From assembly GCA_029907755.1 (NCBI GenBank), contig JARYLH010000006.1, positions 1-24,161 of the forward strand: a stretch of DNA of 24,161 nucleotides, written 5' to 3'. Below the pieces are notes generated by a model. The model made no database searches and was not told the origin of the DNA. It saw only the letters and a program-made list of their open reading frames with translations. Source of the DNA: Candidatus Methanosuratincola sp. (GTDB taxonomy: Archaea; Thermoproteota; Methanomethylicia; Methanomethylicales; Methanomethylicaceae). The position numbers were made by a program, and so were the translations under genes. Below, piece after piece: positions 1 through 7,689 of the stretch. Numbering within the stretch: position 1 is the first letter of the stretch; each line of letters starts with the position of its first letter.

Positions 1-1378
1 CGACATCCACTTTCCACCCCGGAATCAAGGGCTCGTCCGCGTCACGTAGGCCGTTTGCGTTGGCGTCGTAGAACTTGATGACGGTGAGATAGCCAGTTTC
101 CACAACCGTTATGGTCTTGGTGACGGTTTTTGGCACGCACCGGAACGGGGTTACGGTTAACGTCACATCGTATGACCCTGCGGCGTCGTAGACGTGGGAT
201 GGGTTCTGTTCAGTGCTGGTTGTGCCGTCGCCGAAGTTCCAGAGGTAGGTGTATGGCGGCATCCCGCCGTGACTGCCGTCGGTGAATGTAACTGTGTCCC
301 CTGGGGACAGCACGTCGGATGTCCAAGTGTAGGTGAAGTCAGCGACCAGGGGGTCGGACGTGCCCAGATATCCTTCAACTTGTATGTTGGTCAGCGTCGC
401 ATAGCCAAAATCATGCTCCGGCAACAGATAGGCTGGTGCCCAGATGCCGGCAAAGACCTGCATATGCTCCATGTCGCCCTTGAAGCTGAGTCCAACAGGA
501 TAAAGCTGAGGTTCACCGTTAACATAGCTTGTATAGAATCCTGTGGGGTAACCATTGACTGTCGCAAACATCACGCCTAGCCCATCGTCAGTTTTATCAC
601 CGTTGCCGTTAGCGTCGATGGCATGGTAGGTGATGACTATATGGTAAATCCCATTAGTGTTATACCTCAAGCCATCGCCGCTTCCTACGCCACCAGGTCC
701 GAGATTACCCCAACTTGTTGCTTGCCATTGGTCAACTCCGTCTCGGTCAAACCAGATGCCAAAGTTGTCAAAGCTGCCATAAGCTCCAATGACCTTTGTT
801 GGATCACCAGGATACCATGGGTCTTGCCTTGTTGGACCAACCACATCTGGGTTGCTTAACAGAACATCGTAGTCGCGTTCGCCACGTCCTCCGGAAGCCG
901 AAAGAGCATGTTTATCATCTAGATCCTGCGTCGAATCTGGAATAGCTCCTTTCTCAGTATATCCATCGCTGTCAGCCCACGTGTCACTGTCTGAAGTCAT
1001 CCAGCCGCCGCATCGACCTTGATAGACGTCAAATGGGCCTGGATTAAAGTTGCCTGCACCCTCTCCACGGAGACCAACTTCAACATAAGTAGTCCAAGCC
1101 GCAACGAAGGTATTCCAAGTCCCTGGTTGATTAATTGTGCTCATATTAATAGTGTAGGATAATATCAGGTCGCCTTTGGTTAGATCCCAAAAGTCGTCCC
1201 AGTGTGTAGCTTCATATGGAGTATCAAGCGTGTAATTGCCGTAGTTCACTGTCGTCAGACCATCCGAAGCATTGATAGGAACGACAAATAGTAATGTTGA
1301 AACTATCGAAAGACATGCAATCATGGTTGTTGCGAGTTTTCGCATTGCAATTGTTTTATGCACTAATTTGGTTTTCAT
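1..1378 (-). CDS. Secreted PKD-domain surface protein with SdrD-like tail, C-terminus cut by window edge
   Basis: The frame is open without interruption from the ATG at 1378 to the window edge (459 residues). Residues 1-37 form a signal peptide: basic start, hydrophobic core, and a likely cut after PINA. Residues about 40-335 are an Asp/Gly/Asn-rich extracellular region I cannot assign to a named family. A PKD domain follows at about 340-428, with the hallmark WNFGDGTTS and the closing HVYDAAGSYDVTLTV. The last visible residues (KFYDANANGLRDADEP) match the start of an SdrD_B-type repeat. A GAGGAG ribosome-binding site lies 9 nt before the ATG. The likely role is cell-surface adhesion or an S-layer-associated structure. 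The orphan domain at 2639-3010 is of the type that commonly follows such PKD/SdrD modules, so this locus probably held several related surface proteins. Seen: frame, signal, PKD motifs. Inferred: function. Confidence 0.85.
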   Translation of the reverse strand, partial: MKTKLVHKTIAMRKLATTMIACLSIVSTLLFVVPINASDGLTTVNYGNYTLDTPYEATHWDDFWDLTKGDLILSYTINMSTINQPGTWNTFVAAWTTYVEVGLRGEGAGNFNPGPFDVYQGRCGGWMTSDSDTWADSDGYTEKGAIPDSTQDLDDKHALSASGGRGERDYDVLLSNPDVVGPTRQDPWYPGDPTKVIGAYGSFDNFGIWFDRDGVDQWQATSWGNLGPGGVGSGDGLRYNTNGIYHIVITYHAIDANGNGDKTDDGLGVMFATVNGYPTGFYTSYVNGEPQLYPVGLSFKGDMEHMQVFAGIWAPAYLLPEHDFGYATLTNIQVEGYLGTSDPLVADFTYTWTSDVLSPGDTVTFTDGSHGGMPPYTYLWNFGDGTTSTEQNPSHVYDAAGSYDVTLTVTPFRCVPKTVTKTITVVETGYLTVIKFYDANANGLRDADEPLIPGWKVDV

Positions 1379-1873
1379 TTTCTTTTTCTCCTCTATTTTT
1401 TGCCTTCAAAATTTTTAACGTGCCAAAGGCAAAGCAAGAGCTAAAAAGCCCTAAAACCCTTAGGCCTAGAACTGTTAACCGAGTGCAGGTGTCCTTTTCT
1501 GCTATTTAACCCTTCGCCTTGTTATCTTCTAATGTTGATGTCCAACATCAATGAAATCCATTTTTCCCATTAACTCTACTTTAAGGAAATGTGGTGGAAA
1601 ACGCCTTTTTAAAAGCTTCTGGCAAGTGTGAAAATGAGGGAAAAGGTTTTCTAAACGATATCTCGCATTTCGTTTTCGCCTAGTTCAACCCCTAATTTTC
1701 TGTGAAAGTTTGCTTCTTTGCTTAACAGAGTGATTGTTAGTTTTTGGGTTTTGGTTTTGGTGTGTAGAAAGCGGGCGTGAATGGTTCCGGGCATTTGGCA
1801 TGTAGAACATTCTTATAGAAATTGTTTCATAAGTAGTATAAACGTGGATGACATGGTTGTTTCTTGAAAGCTT
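1379..1873. other. A+T-rich intergenic region
   Basis: No convincing gene is present. A TTAAAAAT box (about 1410-1418, minus strand) is correctly placed to drive the surface-protein gene starting at 1378. At 1532-1552 overlapping short inverted repeats (ATGTTG/CAACAT and TTGATG/CATCAA) form a weak hairpin. The plus-strand frame crossing 1294-1509 is a shadow of the signal-peptide region. Confidence 0.4.
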
Positions 1874-1888
1874 GGAGGAGGTGATCCG

Positions 1889-2373
1889 ATGATTGGTAAA
1901 GCTTGAAAATTTCGATTTTAATTTTTGCCGGCTTTTTATTGGTTTCGATGTTAACTGCAACAGTTTTTGCTGTTCCGCCTGTTTATCATGATGTTGGAAC
2001 ATACGAAATCCACGACTTCTATGTGATAGGGCCGGAAGAAGATATTGTGTGTGAAGGCGAGATTCACTATAATATCTAATTAGTGTTGGATTCTGCTGGA
2101 GGAGCCCACTGGCGCAGTTGTGCAAGCCACAATCTGCGGGGCGTAGGGTTAACCAGTGGAAAGAAGTATCAGGTTGTCAGCACTGAAACGCGGCATTATA
2201 ACACGAGGGCTGGCGACTTTCCATACGAGTGGACCTATGTAAACACTTCGCCGCTGATAAGCCAAGGCGAAATAACAAACATGATATTTACGATAAGAAA
2301 CCAGGTGACGATAAACGCGAACGGCGAAGTAACAGTGTCCTTCTCAGAAACACAAACAGTATATAGAGGATAA
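1889..2373 (+). pseudogene. Broken gene for a small exported protein (frameshift plus in-frame stop)
   Basis: A near-perfect Shine-Dalgarno (GGAGGTGATC, 1877-1886) sits 7 nt from its GGAGG core to the ATG at 1889. That frame ends after five codons (TGA). From TTG 1903 another frame encodes a textbook signal peptide (LKISILIFAGFLLV...TVFA), then about 35 residues starting VPPVYHDVGTYEI, and ends at TAA 2074-2076. The same frame resumes at once and reads LVLDSAGGAHWRS up to TAA 2373, with plausible beta-rich content. The simplest reading is one exported protein of about 160 residues with an indel between 1889 and 1903 and a nonsense change at 2074. Translation from TTG 1903 could still yield a 57-residue exported peptide. 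I do not recognise the family. Confidence 0.65.
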
Positions 2374-2638
2374 AACTGAAAATCCTCACCTTTTTCTATT
2401 CAATTCCACACTAACTTGACACTCTGTAACCAAAATCAAATAAGCAAAAAGAGCTAAATGCACACCCAACCTTTTCACTTTCAACCGTAAAATCTGAAAT
2501 ACCAATCCAAAACTTTGGCACCCTCAAGAACCTACCATCAATTATCTCACTAAACAGCTATTCAACTGCTTATTCAAAAGAATAAACTTGCACCTGATTT
2601 TTACAAAAAAGAGGGGGAAGCAGGGTTTTCTACGTTGC
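2374..2638. other. A+T-rich intergenic region with a minus-strand T-run
   Basis: I see no gene here. On the minus strand, a pyrimidine stretch ending in six T (complement of 2605-2610) follows the stop of the 2639 gene fragment, as expected for an archaeal terminator. Two TAG codons lie within 12 nt at that gene end. Confidence 0.4.
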
Positions 2639-3010
2639 CTATGGGCTTGGGGCTACAGCTGTCACTGTAATCGAAGGGCCTTTCAGCGTATACAGTGTTC
2701 CATCGTAGGCGAAGTATACTACTGGACCGCTGTTGAGGCAGTGGGGTCCAGGAGAAGTGTATTCTTGTTTTCCTTGCGGGTTCAAGCCCGTATGCACAGT
2801 AAGTTCCAACGTGTAATCCGTGCAAACCGTGGGGTCGCCTATAGTCCAGGTTACTATGGTTGCACCCATCTTACCTTTACCAGCCTTCACATGAGTAACG
2901 GTGCCATAGCTGGCTGAGTAGCTGTCAAGCACGAGGTCTGCGCCTATACCATCCTTTATCACGACATCAAAATGAAAGGCATCGAATACTTGCGAGGAAT
3001 CTACATCGCT
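2639..3010 (-). pseudogene. Orphan C-terminal domain of an archaeal surface protein (DUF11-like)
   Basis: The minus frame is open from just after a TGA (3013-3011) to TAG at 2639. It reads coherently from FDAFHFDVVIKDGIGADLVL to the end. The segments VLDSYSASYGTVTHV, ATIVTWTIG and NPQGKQEYTSPGPHCLNSG resemble the C-terminal DUF11-like beta domain found in archaeal surface proteins with PKD/SdrD modules. There is no signal peptide, and the first possible start is a GTG at 2962 in the middle of the domain, so the N-terminal part of the gene is missing. I read this as a truncated remnant, or the 3' end left after rearrangement, rather than a functional gene. The conserved cysteines and the QEYTSPG turn are intact, so the truncation looks recent. 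Confidence 0.6.
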
Positions 3011-3236
3011 TCAAACCTGTCAATAAGACCAAAAACTCGACTCAACAAAATCGACGCCCTCAAAGAAATCATATGCGCATGGGGACTAAACCCCGAAGAA
3101 ATCCTAACAAAAGACGCTCTCACAAAACCCAACCGCACAATCATCGACAACAGCCAACTCGAAAACCACCAATTGGTTCAACTTACTGCTGCTCTAAAAC
3201 AGCAAATGCTCAAAGAAATCCACGAACACCAACCTA

Positions 3237-3252
3237 AAAATAGTATAAATTC
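3237..3252 (+). promoter_or_regulatory. TATA-like box before a possible microgene
   Basis: AAAATAGTATAAATTC is a good archaeal TATA box at the end of the A+T-rich region. The expected start of transcription (about 3270) lies just before an ATG at 3282. No long gene follows directly. Confidence 0.4.
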
Positions 3253-3263
3253 GCGCCTAGACA

Positions 3264-3391
3264 ATGGTAGCCCAGAAGGAAATGCTGGAGGGGGGGAAGG
3301 TCATCGCTTGGCGCCGAAGGTCTCGAAGGGCAGAACCGTGGGGTATGTCGACCTTGACATCGCCGAGACCTTCCACACGCCCGAGCCCTGA
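3264..3391 (+). other. Possible small ORF interrupted at a G7 run
   Basis: From ATG 3264 (or ATG 3282, better placed for the TATA box at 3237-3252) the frame starts MVAQKEMLEGG and meets a run of seven G (3290-3296). One more G would join it to a frame that reads coherently (LAPKVSKGRTVGYVDLD, then IAETFHTPEP) to TGA 3391, giving a 36- to 42-residue protein. As written the two halves are out of frame. This may be a homopolymer sequencing error, a phase-variable run or chance. Confidence 0.25.
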
Positions 3392-3446
3392 ATGCCCAAG
3401 CTTTTAAGTAATGGGCGGAACCTTTCCTACTGTGGGTGCTACATAC

Positions 3447-4316
3447 ATGTTGAATCCTTGGCTGATCCTCGGCCCATCTGGCATGATAATTGTCGGCATC
3501 TTCTCTATGCTCTTCTGGAGGGAGAGGGTGAAACGCGAGTCGGGCAAGAGCGTACCGCTGAAGTTTTTCATATTCGGGGGGCTGCTTTGGGCTGCAGCCA
3601 TCGTCCCGAAGATAATCATGGATTACACCGTGACGCAGCCCCTGTACGTCTTGTGGGCTTCGTCGTTTGGTGCATTCGGAGCCATTCTCTTGCTCGGAGT
3701 GTACGTGGGGCTGAGGACTGGCATTTTTGAGTGCGGGGCTGCCTACTTGGGGTTCAGGGCGTTTGCGAGAAATGCCGGTAAAGCCAGTGAAGCCCACGGA
3801 GTCCGCGATTCCTCCGGGGAGGGCGCGGCTGTGCAGAATATTGCGTACAGGGAGGCTGTGGCGGTGGGTGTCGGTTTCGGTGCCTTCGAGGCTATCGTCC
3901 TGGCGCTCCCGTCGCTCGTGCAGATGGTTGCAATCTTCCTGGACCCGTCCATCCTCTCGAGCCTCCCCCCCGGACAGGTTTCGGCGATCGAATCGCAGCT
4001 GAGCCAGCCGACCTGGATGGCTGCGGCCGCTGTTTGGGAGAGAGCCTTCGCCATACTTGCACACGTCTTCGCCACCGTGCTCGCCTATCTGGCGGCGGCT
4101 CACAGGCGCCTGCTTCTGCTCGGCGGCGCGGTCGCCTACAAGTCCGTCCTCGACGCCACGATCCCGATCCTCCAGGCTACGCTCGCCAGCTCCCCCTATT
4201 ACGTTGTGGTTACCGAGGCGTTCGTCGCGGTTATGGGTCTTATCGGACTCCTCGGGATGCTGAACATGGACAGGATAGCCCTAAGTAGCACAAATAATAT
4301 TAGAAATGAGGAGTGA
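3447..4316 (+). CDS. YhfC-family intramembrane metalloprotease
   Basis: This is a 289-residue polytopic membrane protein with about seven hydrophobic segments. Family hallmarks are GVGFGAFEAIVL (Glu148 from this start), WERAFAILAHVFATVLAY (Glu198, His206) and a third motif ending KSVLDA (Asp236). These are the metal-ligand positions expected for the YhfC group, which is distantly related to CPBP/Abi-type proteases. I chose ATG 3447 over ATG 3411: a TTTTAAG box at 3402-3408 is too close to 3411 but suits 3447, and GGGTG lies 8 nt before it. Starting at 3411 would add 12 residues. The DUF3887 gene follows after 24 nt, a pairing also known in Firmicutes, which suggests a membrane protease with an anchored extracytoplasmic partner. 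The substrate is unknown. Confidence 0.75.
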   Translation: MLNPWLILGPSGMIIVGIFSMLFWRERVKRESGKSVPLKFFIFGGLLWAAAIVPKIIMDYTVTQPLYVLWASSFGAFGAILLLGVYVGLRTGIFECGAAYLGFRAFARNAGKASEAHGVRDSSGEGAAVQNIAYREAVAVGVGFGAFEAIVLALPSLVQMVAIFLDPSILSSLPPGQVSAIESQLSQPTWMAAAAVWERAFAILAHVFATVLAYLAAAHRRLLLLGGAVAYKSVLDATIPILQATLASSPYYVVVTEAFVAVMGLIGLLGMLNMDRIALSSTNNIRNEE

Positions 4317-4340
4317 GATGCACGGGGGATCCAGAGGCGC

Positions 4341-4787
4341 ATGAAGGCATCTTACATCATAATCGTACTGATCGTGGCACTGGCTGCCATAGGTGGAGTA
4401 GTGTACTGGCTCTCGCTGCCGCAGCCCGTGGACGAGCTCTCCCTAAGGATATACTCCGACCCGATGACAGAGAACCTCCTGCTCGCGATCGAAAATGGGA
4501 ACTACACCGAATTCTCTAGGGACTTCGACGATGCTATGAAGAACGCCCTGAACCTCGCAAGCTTCCAGGAGCTTAGGTCAAAGTTCGATTCAAAGATAGG
4601 GAATTACGTCCCTGGCTCGAAGGCATTCATCAAGGGGGAGCGGACTGGGGAGTTCATTATCGCCTACTACAGGGCGAACTACACGAATGAGCCGGCAGGC
4701 GTCACGGTGAAGGTGGTCTTCACCTCAGTGAACGGCCCTGCAAAGATCACCGGGCTGTGGTTCAGCTCTCCCAAGCTGGCGTCCTGA
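4341..4787 (+). CDS. Membrane-anchored DUF3887-type protein
   Basis: The protein is 148 residues with an N-terminal hydrophobic anchor (residues 3-25) and an outward-facing alpha/beta domain. In that domain, the segment FDDAMKNALNLASFQELRSKF and the later GEFIIAYYRANYTNEPAGVTV fit the DUF3887 pattern (small NTF2-like fold). The hydrophobic start has no lipobox cysteine, so it is probably anchored by an uncleaved segment. GGGGGATC lies about 9 nt before the ATG and is a good ribosome-binding site. It is co-transcribed with the YhfC-like protease and is probably its partner or substrate-presenting factor. That role is inferred from gene pairing only. Confidence 0.65.
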   Translation: MKASYIIIVLIVALAAIGGVVYWLSLPQPVDELSLRIYSDPMTENLLLAIENGNYTEFSRDFDDAMKNALNLASFQELRSKFDSKIGNYVPGSKAFIKGERTGEFIIAYYRANYTNEPAGVTVKVVFTSVNGPAKITGLWFSSPKLAS

Positions 4788-4810
4788 TCATTTCTGCGTG
4801 CCTGCGGCGA

Positions 4811-4820
4811 ACTTATATTC
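4811..4820 (+). promoter_or_regulatory. TATA box of the DsrE-like gene
   Basis: ACTTATATTC is placed about 30 nt before the TTG start at 4848, giving a short or absent leader. Confidence 0.5.
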
Positions 4821-4847
4821 TGGGAAGGTGCTACTCAATTAGGTGTT

Positions 4848-5210
4848 TTGTTGCCTGAATCTTCAAGAAAGATTGCAATATTCGCATTCAACGGTGAGCT
4901 TCCCTGCTTTGCCCATGCGCTCCTTAATGCTATGGATATGAATTCCAAGGGATACGATGTCAAGCTTGTCATCGAGGGCTGCGCCACTGCGCTGCTGACC
5001 GAGCTCGCGGATCCGAAGAAGCCCTTCTCCAATCTCTTCGCGAAAGTGAAGGCGGCCGGTCTCATCGACTGCGTCTGCAGGGCCTGTGCGACCCAGTCCG
5101 GGGGGCTGAAGTCGGCTGAGGAGCAGCGCCTGCCCCTGTGCGACGAGATGAGCGGACATCCGAGCATGGCTAAGTACGTCGACAAGGGCTACACGATAAT
5201 TGTGATCTAA
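4848..5210 (+). CDS. DsrE-like small cytosolic protein
   Basis: The protein is 120 residues with no signal or membrane segment. The order beta (KIAIFAFNG), helix (CFAHALLNAMDM), beta with cysteine (VKLVIEGCATALL) and a late Cys-rich loop (DCVCRACATQSGG) ending in a beta strand (GYTIIVI) fits the DsrE/DsrF fold that handles sulfur on cysteines. Cysteines lie at 20, 45, 75, 77, 80 and 98. Cys45 and the 75-80 cluster are candidates for persulfide carriage or metal binding. Two adjacent TTG codons (4848, 4851) are the only starts compatible with the TATA box at 4811-4820, and the ATG at residue 29 would remove the first strand. It is a single-gene unit ending in a pyrimidine-rich terminator. The sulfur-transfer role is inferred from the fold. 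Confidence 0.65.
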   Translation: MLPESSRKIAIFAFNGELPCFAHALLNAMDMNSKGYDVKLVIEGCATALLTELADPKKPFSNLFAKVKAAGLIDCVCRACATQSGGLKSAEEQRLPLCDEMSGHPSMAKYVDKGYTIIVI

Positions 5211-5249
5211 CCGCCTCTGGAAACAAGTATCCTTTTTATATCGTGAGCG

Positions 5250-5271
5250 CCCTTTCTTTTTCCCCTTTTTG
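5250..5271 (+). terminator. Pyrimidine/T-rich terminator
   Basis: CCTTTCTTTTTCCCC followed by TTTTT lies 40 nt past the DsrE-like stop, a typical archaeal T-cluster end. The opposite gene ends at 5279, so the two converge here. Confidence 0.5.
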
Positions 5272-5278
5272 GTCCCAG

Positions 5279-5554
5279 CTATGGTAGGATCTCTCCCCAT
5301 GCCGTGACGAAGTAGCCGCCCTCGCAGCTGGCTACCCATCTCCCGAATGGCACCCAGTTTACCTTGTAGTCGCAGATAAGGATGTATTCCATGCTCCCGT
5401 CGGGCATCATGACCCAGCCCATTGTGCCGTCCTTCTCAGCCTTCTCCCTAAGCACCCTGTCGTGCAGCTCATTGTCGTCCAGCCAGGGTGCCCAGACGGG
5501 CAGCGCCGCTGCCAGCGTCAGAATGGCTGCCAAGGCTAAGATCTTATTGTCCAC
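5279..5554 (-). CDS. Small exported or membrane-anchored protein, unknown family
   Basis: This 91-residue frame starts at GTG 5554 and has a clear signal-like N-terminus (DNKILALAAILTLAAALPVWA). The mature part is acidic and aromatic, with DDNELHDRVLREKAEKDG and then short repeated beta-like pieces (MGWVMMPDGSMEYILI; YKVNWVPFGRWVASCEGGYF). Two cysteines remain after the likely cut site. The frame shows normal codon use and ends in TAG. I do not recognise the family. It stands alone between two plus-strand genes. Confidence 0.55.
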   Translation of the reverse strand: MDNKILALAAILTLAAALPVWAPWLDDNELHDRVLREKAEKDGTMGWVMMPDGSMEYILICDYKVNWVPFGRWVASCEGGYFVTAWGEILP

Positions 5555-5635
5555 AAGAGGAATGCTTCAGGATTCCTGATTAAGGTATCTGCTCAAAATG
5601 TGAAACAATAATTAGGGGATGTCGCATCTATGTAA

Positions 5636-6076
5636 ATGGAGTCAGCGGAGATTCTTGGGAGCTCGGTTTGGATGCCATCGAAACTGGAGGTCACGCTTGC
5701 CCTCTCGGACGAGATCCTTATTATAGCCCTCGCGGCAGCCGCAGTAATCGTTGCCCTCTCATCGCTTGGAGTGCTCGATCTGGCCTCCGCAATAATAATC
5801 GGCGCTTTCCTCGCCGTTTTCTTCGGAATCGTATTCATCAAAGTCTGGCAGGCGCAGGTCAGGAAGCCTGCGGTTGGGGCTGAGGCACTTGTAGGGAGGA
5901 TCGGGACTGTTTCCACAGACCTCGATCCGGAAGGTGCAATCTTTGTCGACGGCGCATACTGGACCGCAAAAGCCCCATACCGGATTCCCAAGGGCGAGGA
6001 GGTGGAGATCGTGGGGCACGAGGGGCTCATACTTGATGTGAGGCGGAAAAGCGATAAGGGAACGGCTAATGGATGA
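5636..6076 (+). CDS. NfeD-like membrane protein with OB-fold tail
   Basis: The protein is 146 residues with two hydrophobic segments (about 25-47 and 50-70) followed by a soluble C-terminal domain (about 78-138). That domain, GAEALVGRIGTVSTDLDPEG then IFVDGAYWTAKA and GEEVEIVGHEGLILDVRR, is the NfeD OB-fold pattern. NfeD proteins work with stomatin/SPFH partners in membrane quality control, but no stomatin gene is visible here, and the long form with a ClpP-like protease domain is absent. A TATA-like AACAATAATTAG (about 5605-5616) lies about 25 nt before ATG 5636, so the message is probably leaderless. Confidence 0.75.
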   Translation: MESAEILGSSVWMPSKLEVTLALSDEILIIALAAAAVIVALSSLGVLDLASAIIIGAFLAVFFGIVFIKVWQAQVRKPAVGAEALVGRIGTVSTDLDPEGAIFVDGAYWTAKAPYRIPKGEEVEIVGHEGLILDVRRKSDKGTANG

Positions 6077-6134
6077 AAAAGGAGCCACAAATGCTTATTT
6101 GCACGCCCCCGTCCCTTTTATTAAGGTGTGAGTT

Positions 6135-6557
6135 GTGCCCAGCCCAGCCTGCCCCCTTTGCAAAAAGCGGGGCATTTCAGTGGATAAGGCTACTGTGATC
6201 TGCCATGCGAAGGAGTCGGTTTGGCCAATAGTTGATGACCATTATTACATATGCGAGAACCCTGGGTGCAATGTTGTTTACTACTCTTCCAAAGGGTGCC
6301 TGACGAAAGCCGATGTGAAGACTAGGGTCACGTTCAAGGAGAGCGATCCGCCTCGCCCTCTCTGCTACTGCAAGCAAGTGACTGAAGAGGACGTAATCAG
6401 CGCCATAAGAAACGGAGCAAACACCGTGGAGGAGGTAATTGAGGCTACTGGCATCGGCGGGGGAGGCCTATGCAAGTTCACGAACCCCTACGGAAGGTGC
6501 TGCAGCCGGAATTACTTACCATTCATAGAGCGGGCGCTGGATAGAAAAGAGGGCTGA
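6135..6557 (+). CDS. CopZ-type zinc / [2Fe-2S] protein without a copper-chaperone domain
   Basis: The protein is 140 residues. The N-terminal half has CPLC (6, 9), Cys23, Cys40, Cys45 and Cys55, the zinc-binding part of archaeal CopZ. The C-terminal half has CYC (77, 79), a helical BFD-like region (VTEEDVISAIRNGANTVEEV), and Cys113 with Cys122/123, the BFD-like [2Fe-2S] site. Archaeoglobus-type CopZ carries a further heavy-metal-associated domain that passes Cu+ to a P-type ATPase. That domain is missing here and the gene stops cleanly. The start is GTG 6135, with a TTATTT box about 38 nt upstream. It is probably an electron-transfer or metal-handling accessory. No copper ATPase gene is in the window. 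Confidence 0.8.
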   Translation: MPSPACPLCKKRGISVDKATVICHAKESVWPIVDDHYYICENPGCNVVYYSSKGCLTKADVKTRVTFKESDPPRPLCYCKQVTEEDVISAIRNGANTVEEVIEATGIGGGGLCKFTNPYGRCCSRNYLPFIERALDRKEG

Positions 6558-6602
6558 AATCAGTTCAATCAATCCAAGGTTAAGGTATAGAATTTTGATG
6601 GA

Positions 6603-7604
6603 TCAGAACCGCCAGTAGTCCCTGTCATCGTCATACGTCGGCTTCTCCATGAGCTCTAGAGGGTAAGGCTCTAGGAAGCTCTGCCTAAGGAGGTAATCTA
6701 TCCCGAACCTGATCGCGTAGGACCTTACCAGATTTATGCTCACGATAAGCGGGGCGATCCCTTTCCTGTAGTTCTCCACCGCCTCGGCGAAGAACTTCCT
6801 CTCCCCCTCGGTCAGCCTCTGTGAGAAGTAACCGTACATGTGGCTCAAGACATTCACGACGCTGCCCCTCTTGGGAGGGCGATAAAGCGCGTTCTCGAGC
6901 GTCTTGCGGTACTGTAAGAAGGACTTTTTTATGCCTGTAGCGCTCTGGTTCGCCACCACCTTCCCCAACTCTCTCATGGCGCCTTGGCTGTAAGCCATAA
7001 GCAGGAACTTGTTCTCGGAATGGAACTTCACAAGTTCAGCAGCAGTGCCGATCTCATGCGCCTTCCTGAAACTTGCGAGTGCGAAGAGCCTCGTTAGGAA
7101 GTGCTCCCTGATCAACGGGTTCGATAGCCTCTCCTCGTCCTCGACTGCGAGGCATGGGTACTTCTCAATGACTGCCCTTCCGAAGAACCCTTTCCCCTTC
7201 TCCTTAACGTAAGGGCTGCCTATCCCTGCGTAGATTTTGACGTTCTTGAGCCCGCAAGAAGGCGAACTCCCCTTCAGGATGAAACCGTCGACCTCGCCAA
7301 GAGATGCCAAGAACCTGTTGCAGAACTCTTGCATCCTCTCCGTCAGGTCAGACCCCGTCGCAGGCTGGATGAGCCGCAAAGACTTGGATCCTGAATCATA
7401 AACAACTCTTATCGGGTTCCTCGGAACCCCAAGCCCGATCTCTACCTCTGGGCAGGCAGTCCTGAACTCAACGTACTTCTTCAGTAGTTCGACAAAATCG
7501 TTTGATATGACCTGCGCATTCCACCTGCAATGCTCGAACCCGAGACACCTGCTGACGACAACTTTGGGAATCGCGAATTCTCTAATCTATTTAGCCCCCA
7601 TCAT
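6603..7604 (-). CDS. DUF523-DUF1722 protein; start unclear, in-frame TAG at codon 6
   Basis: Coding similarity is continuous from about 7580 to TGA 6603. The N-terminal DUF523 part has VVVSRCLGFEHCRWN, the ACPEVEIGLGVPR segment and KGSSPSCGLKN. The C-terminal DUF1722 (YbgA-like) helical part has FHSENKFLLMAYS and NVLSHMYGYFSQRL. The only standard starts upstream are two ATGs (7604, 7601), but the frame from them hits TAG at 7589-7587 (MMGAK-stop-IREFAIPK). The next standard start (TTG 7379) would delete most of DUF523 with its cysteines. So the protein either starts at the non-standard ATT 7586 (327 residues), reads through TAG, or is a mutated or mis-sequenced gene. The full length fits the family. 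The function of these fused domains is poorly known; the conserved cysteines suggest metal binding. Confidence 0.7.
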
Positions 7605-7689
7605 AGTTACTGATGCCGTTCCATAATAGTTTGATGCTACGGGCTCGATGCCCTCTAATCTAGTGCCCCTGCCTCGAGAAAAAATTTGA

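Larger units (their letters stand above)
2972..3391 (+). pseudogene. Fragment of an unidentified gene (coherent part 2972-3242)
   Basis: The frame begins MKGIEYLRGIYIASNLSI and reads like a real charged, helical protein C-terminus to about 3242 (LNKIDALKEIICAWGLNPEE, then DALTKPNRTII and LTAALKQQMLKEI). Beyond that, a TATA-like box and a Gly/Pro-rich stretch of different character take over before TGA 3391. It overlaps the first 39 nt of the surface-protein remnant on the other strand, so the two are probably joined remnants. The PNRT-type motif reminds me of C-termini of archaeal mobile-element proteins, but I cannot name a family. Confidence 0.35.

Noticed and set aside
1294..1509. 71-residue plus-strand frame with hydrophobic segment
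   Set aside because: It is the reverse complement of the signal peptide and upstream region of the surface-protein gene.
2774..2794. tRNA T-arm-like sequence (GGGTTCAAGCCCG)
   Set aside because: No acceptor or anticodon stems around it; it lies inside the coding sequence of the surface-protein domain (NPQGKQEY).
3234..4103. 289-residue minus-strand frame opposite the YhfC-like gene
   Set aside because: Shadow frame; the plus strand has the family motifs and membrane segments.
7587..7589. Pyrrolysine-type recoding of TAG across the genome
   Set aside because: TAG ends several ordinary genes here (2639, 5279, ABC ATPase, DUF169, exonuclease), so it is a regular stop.
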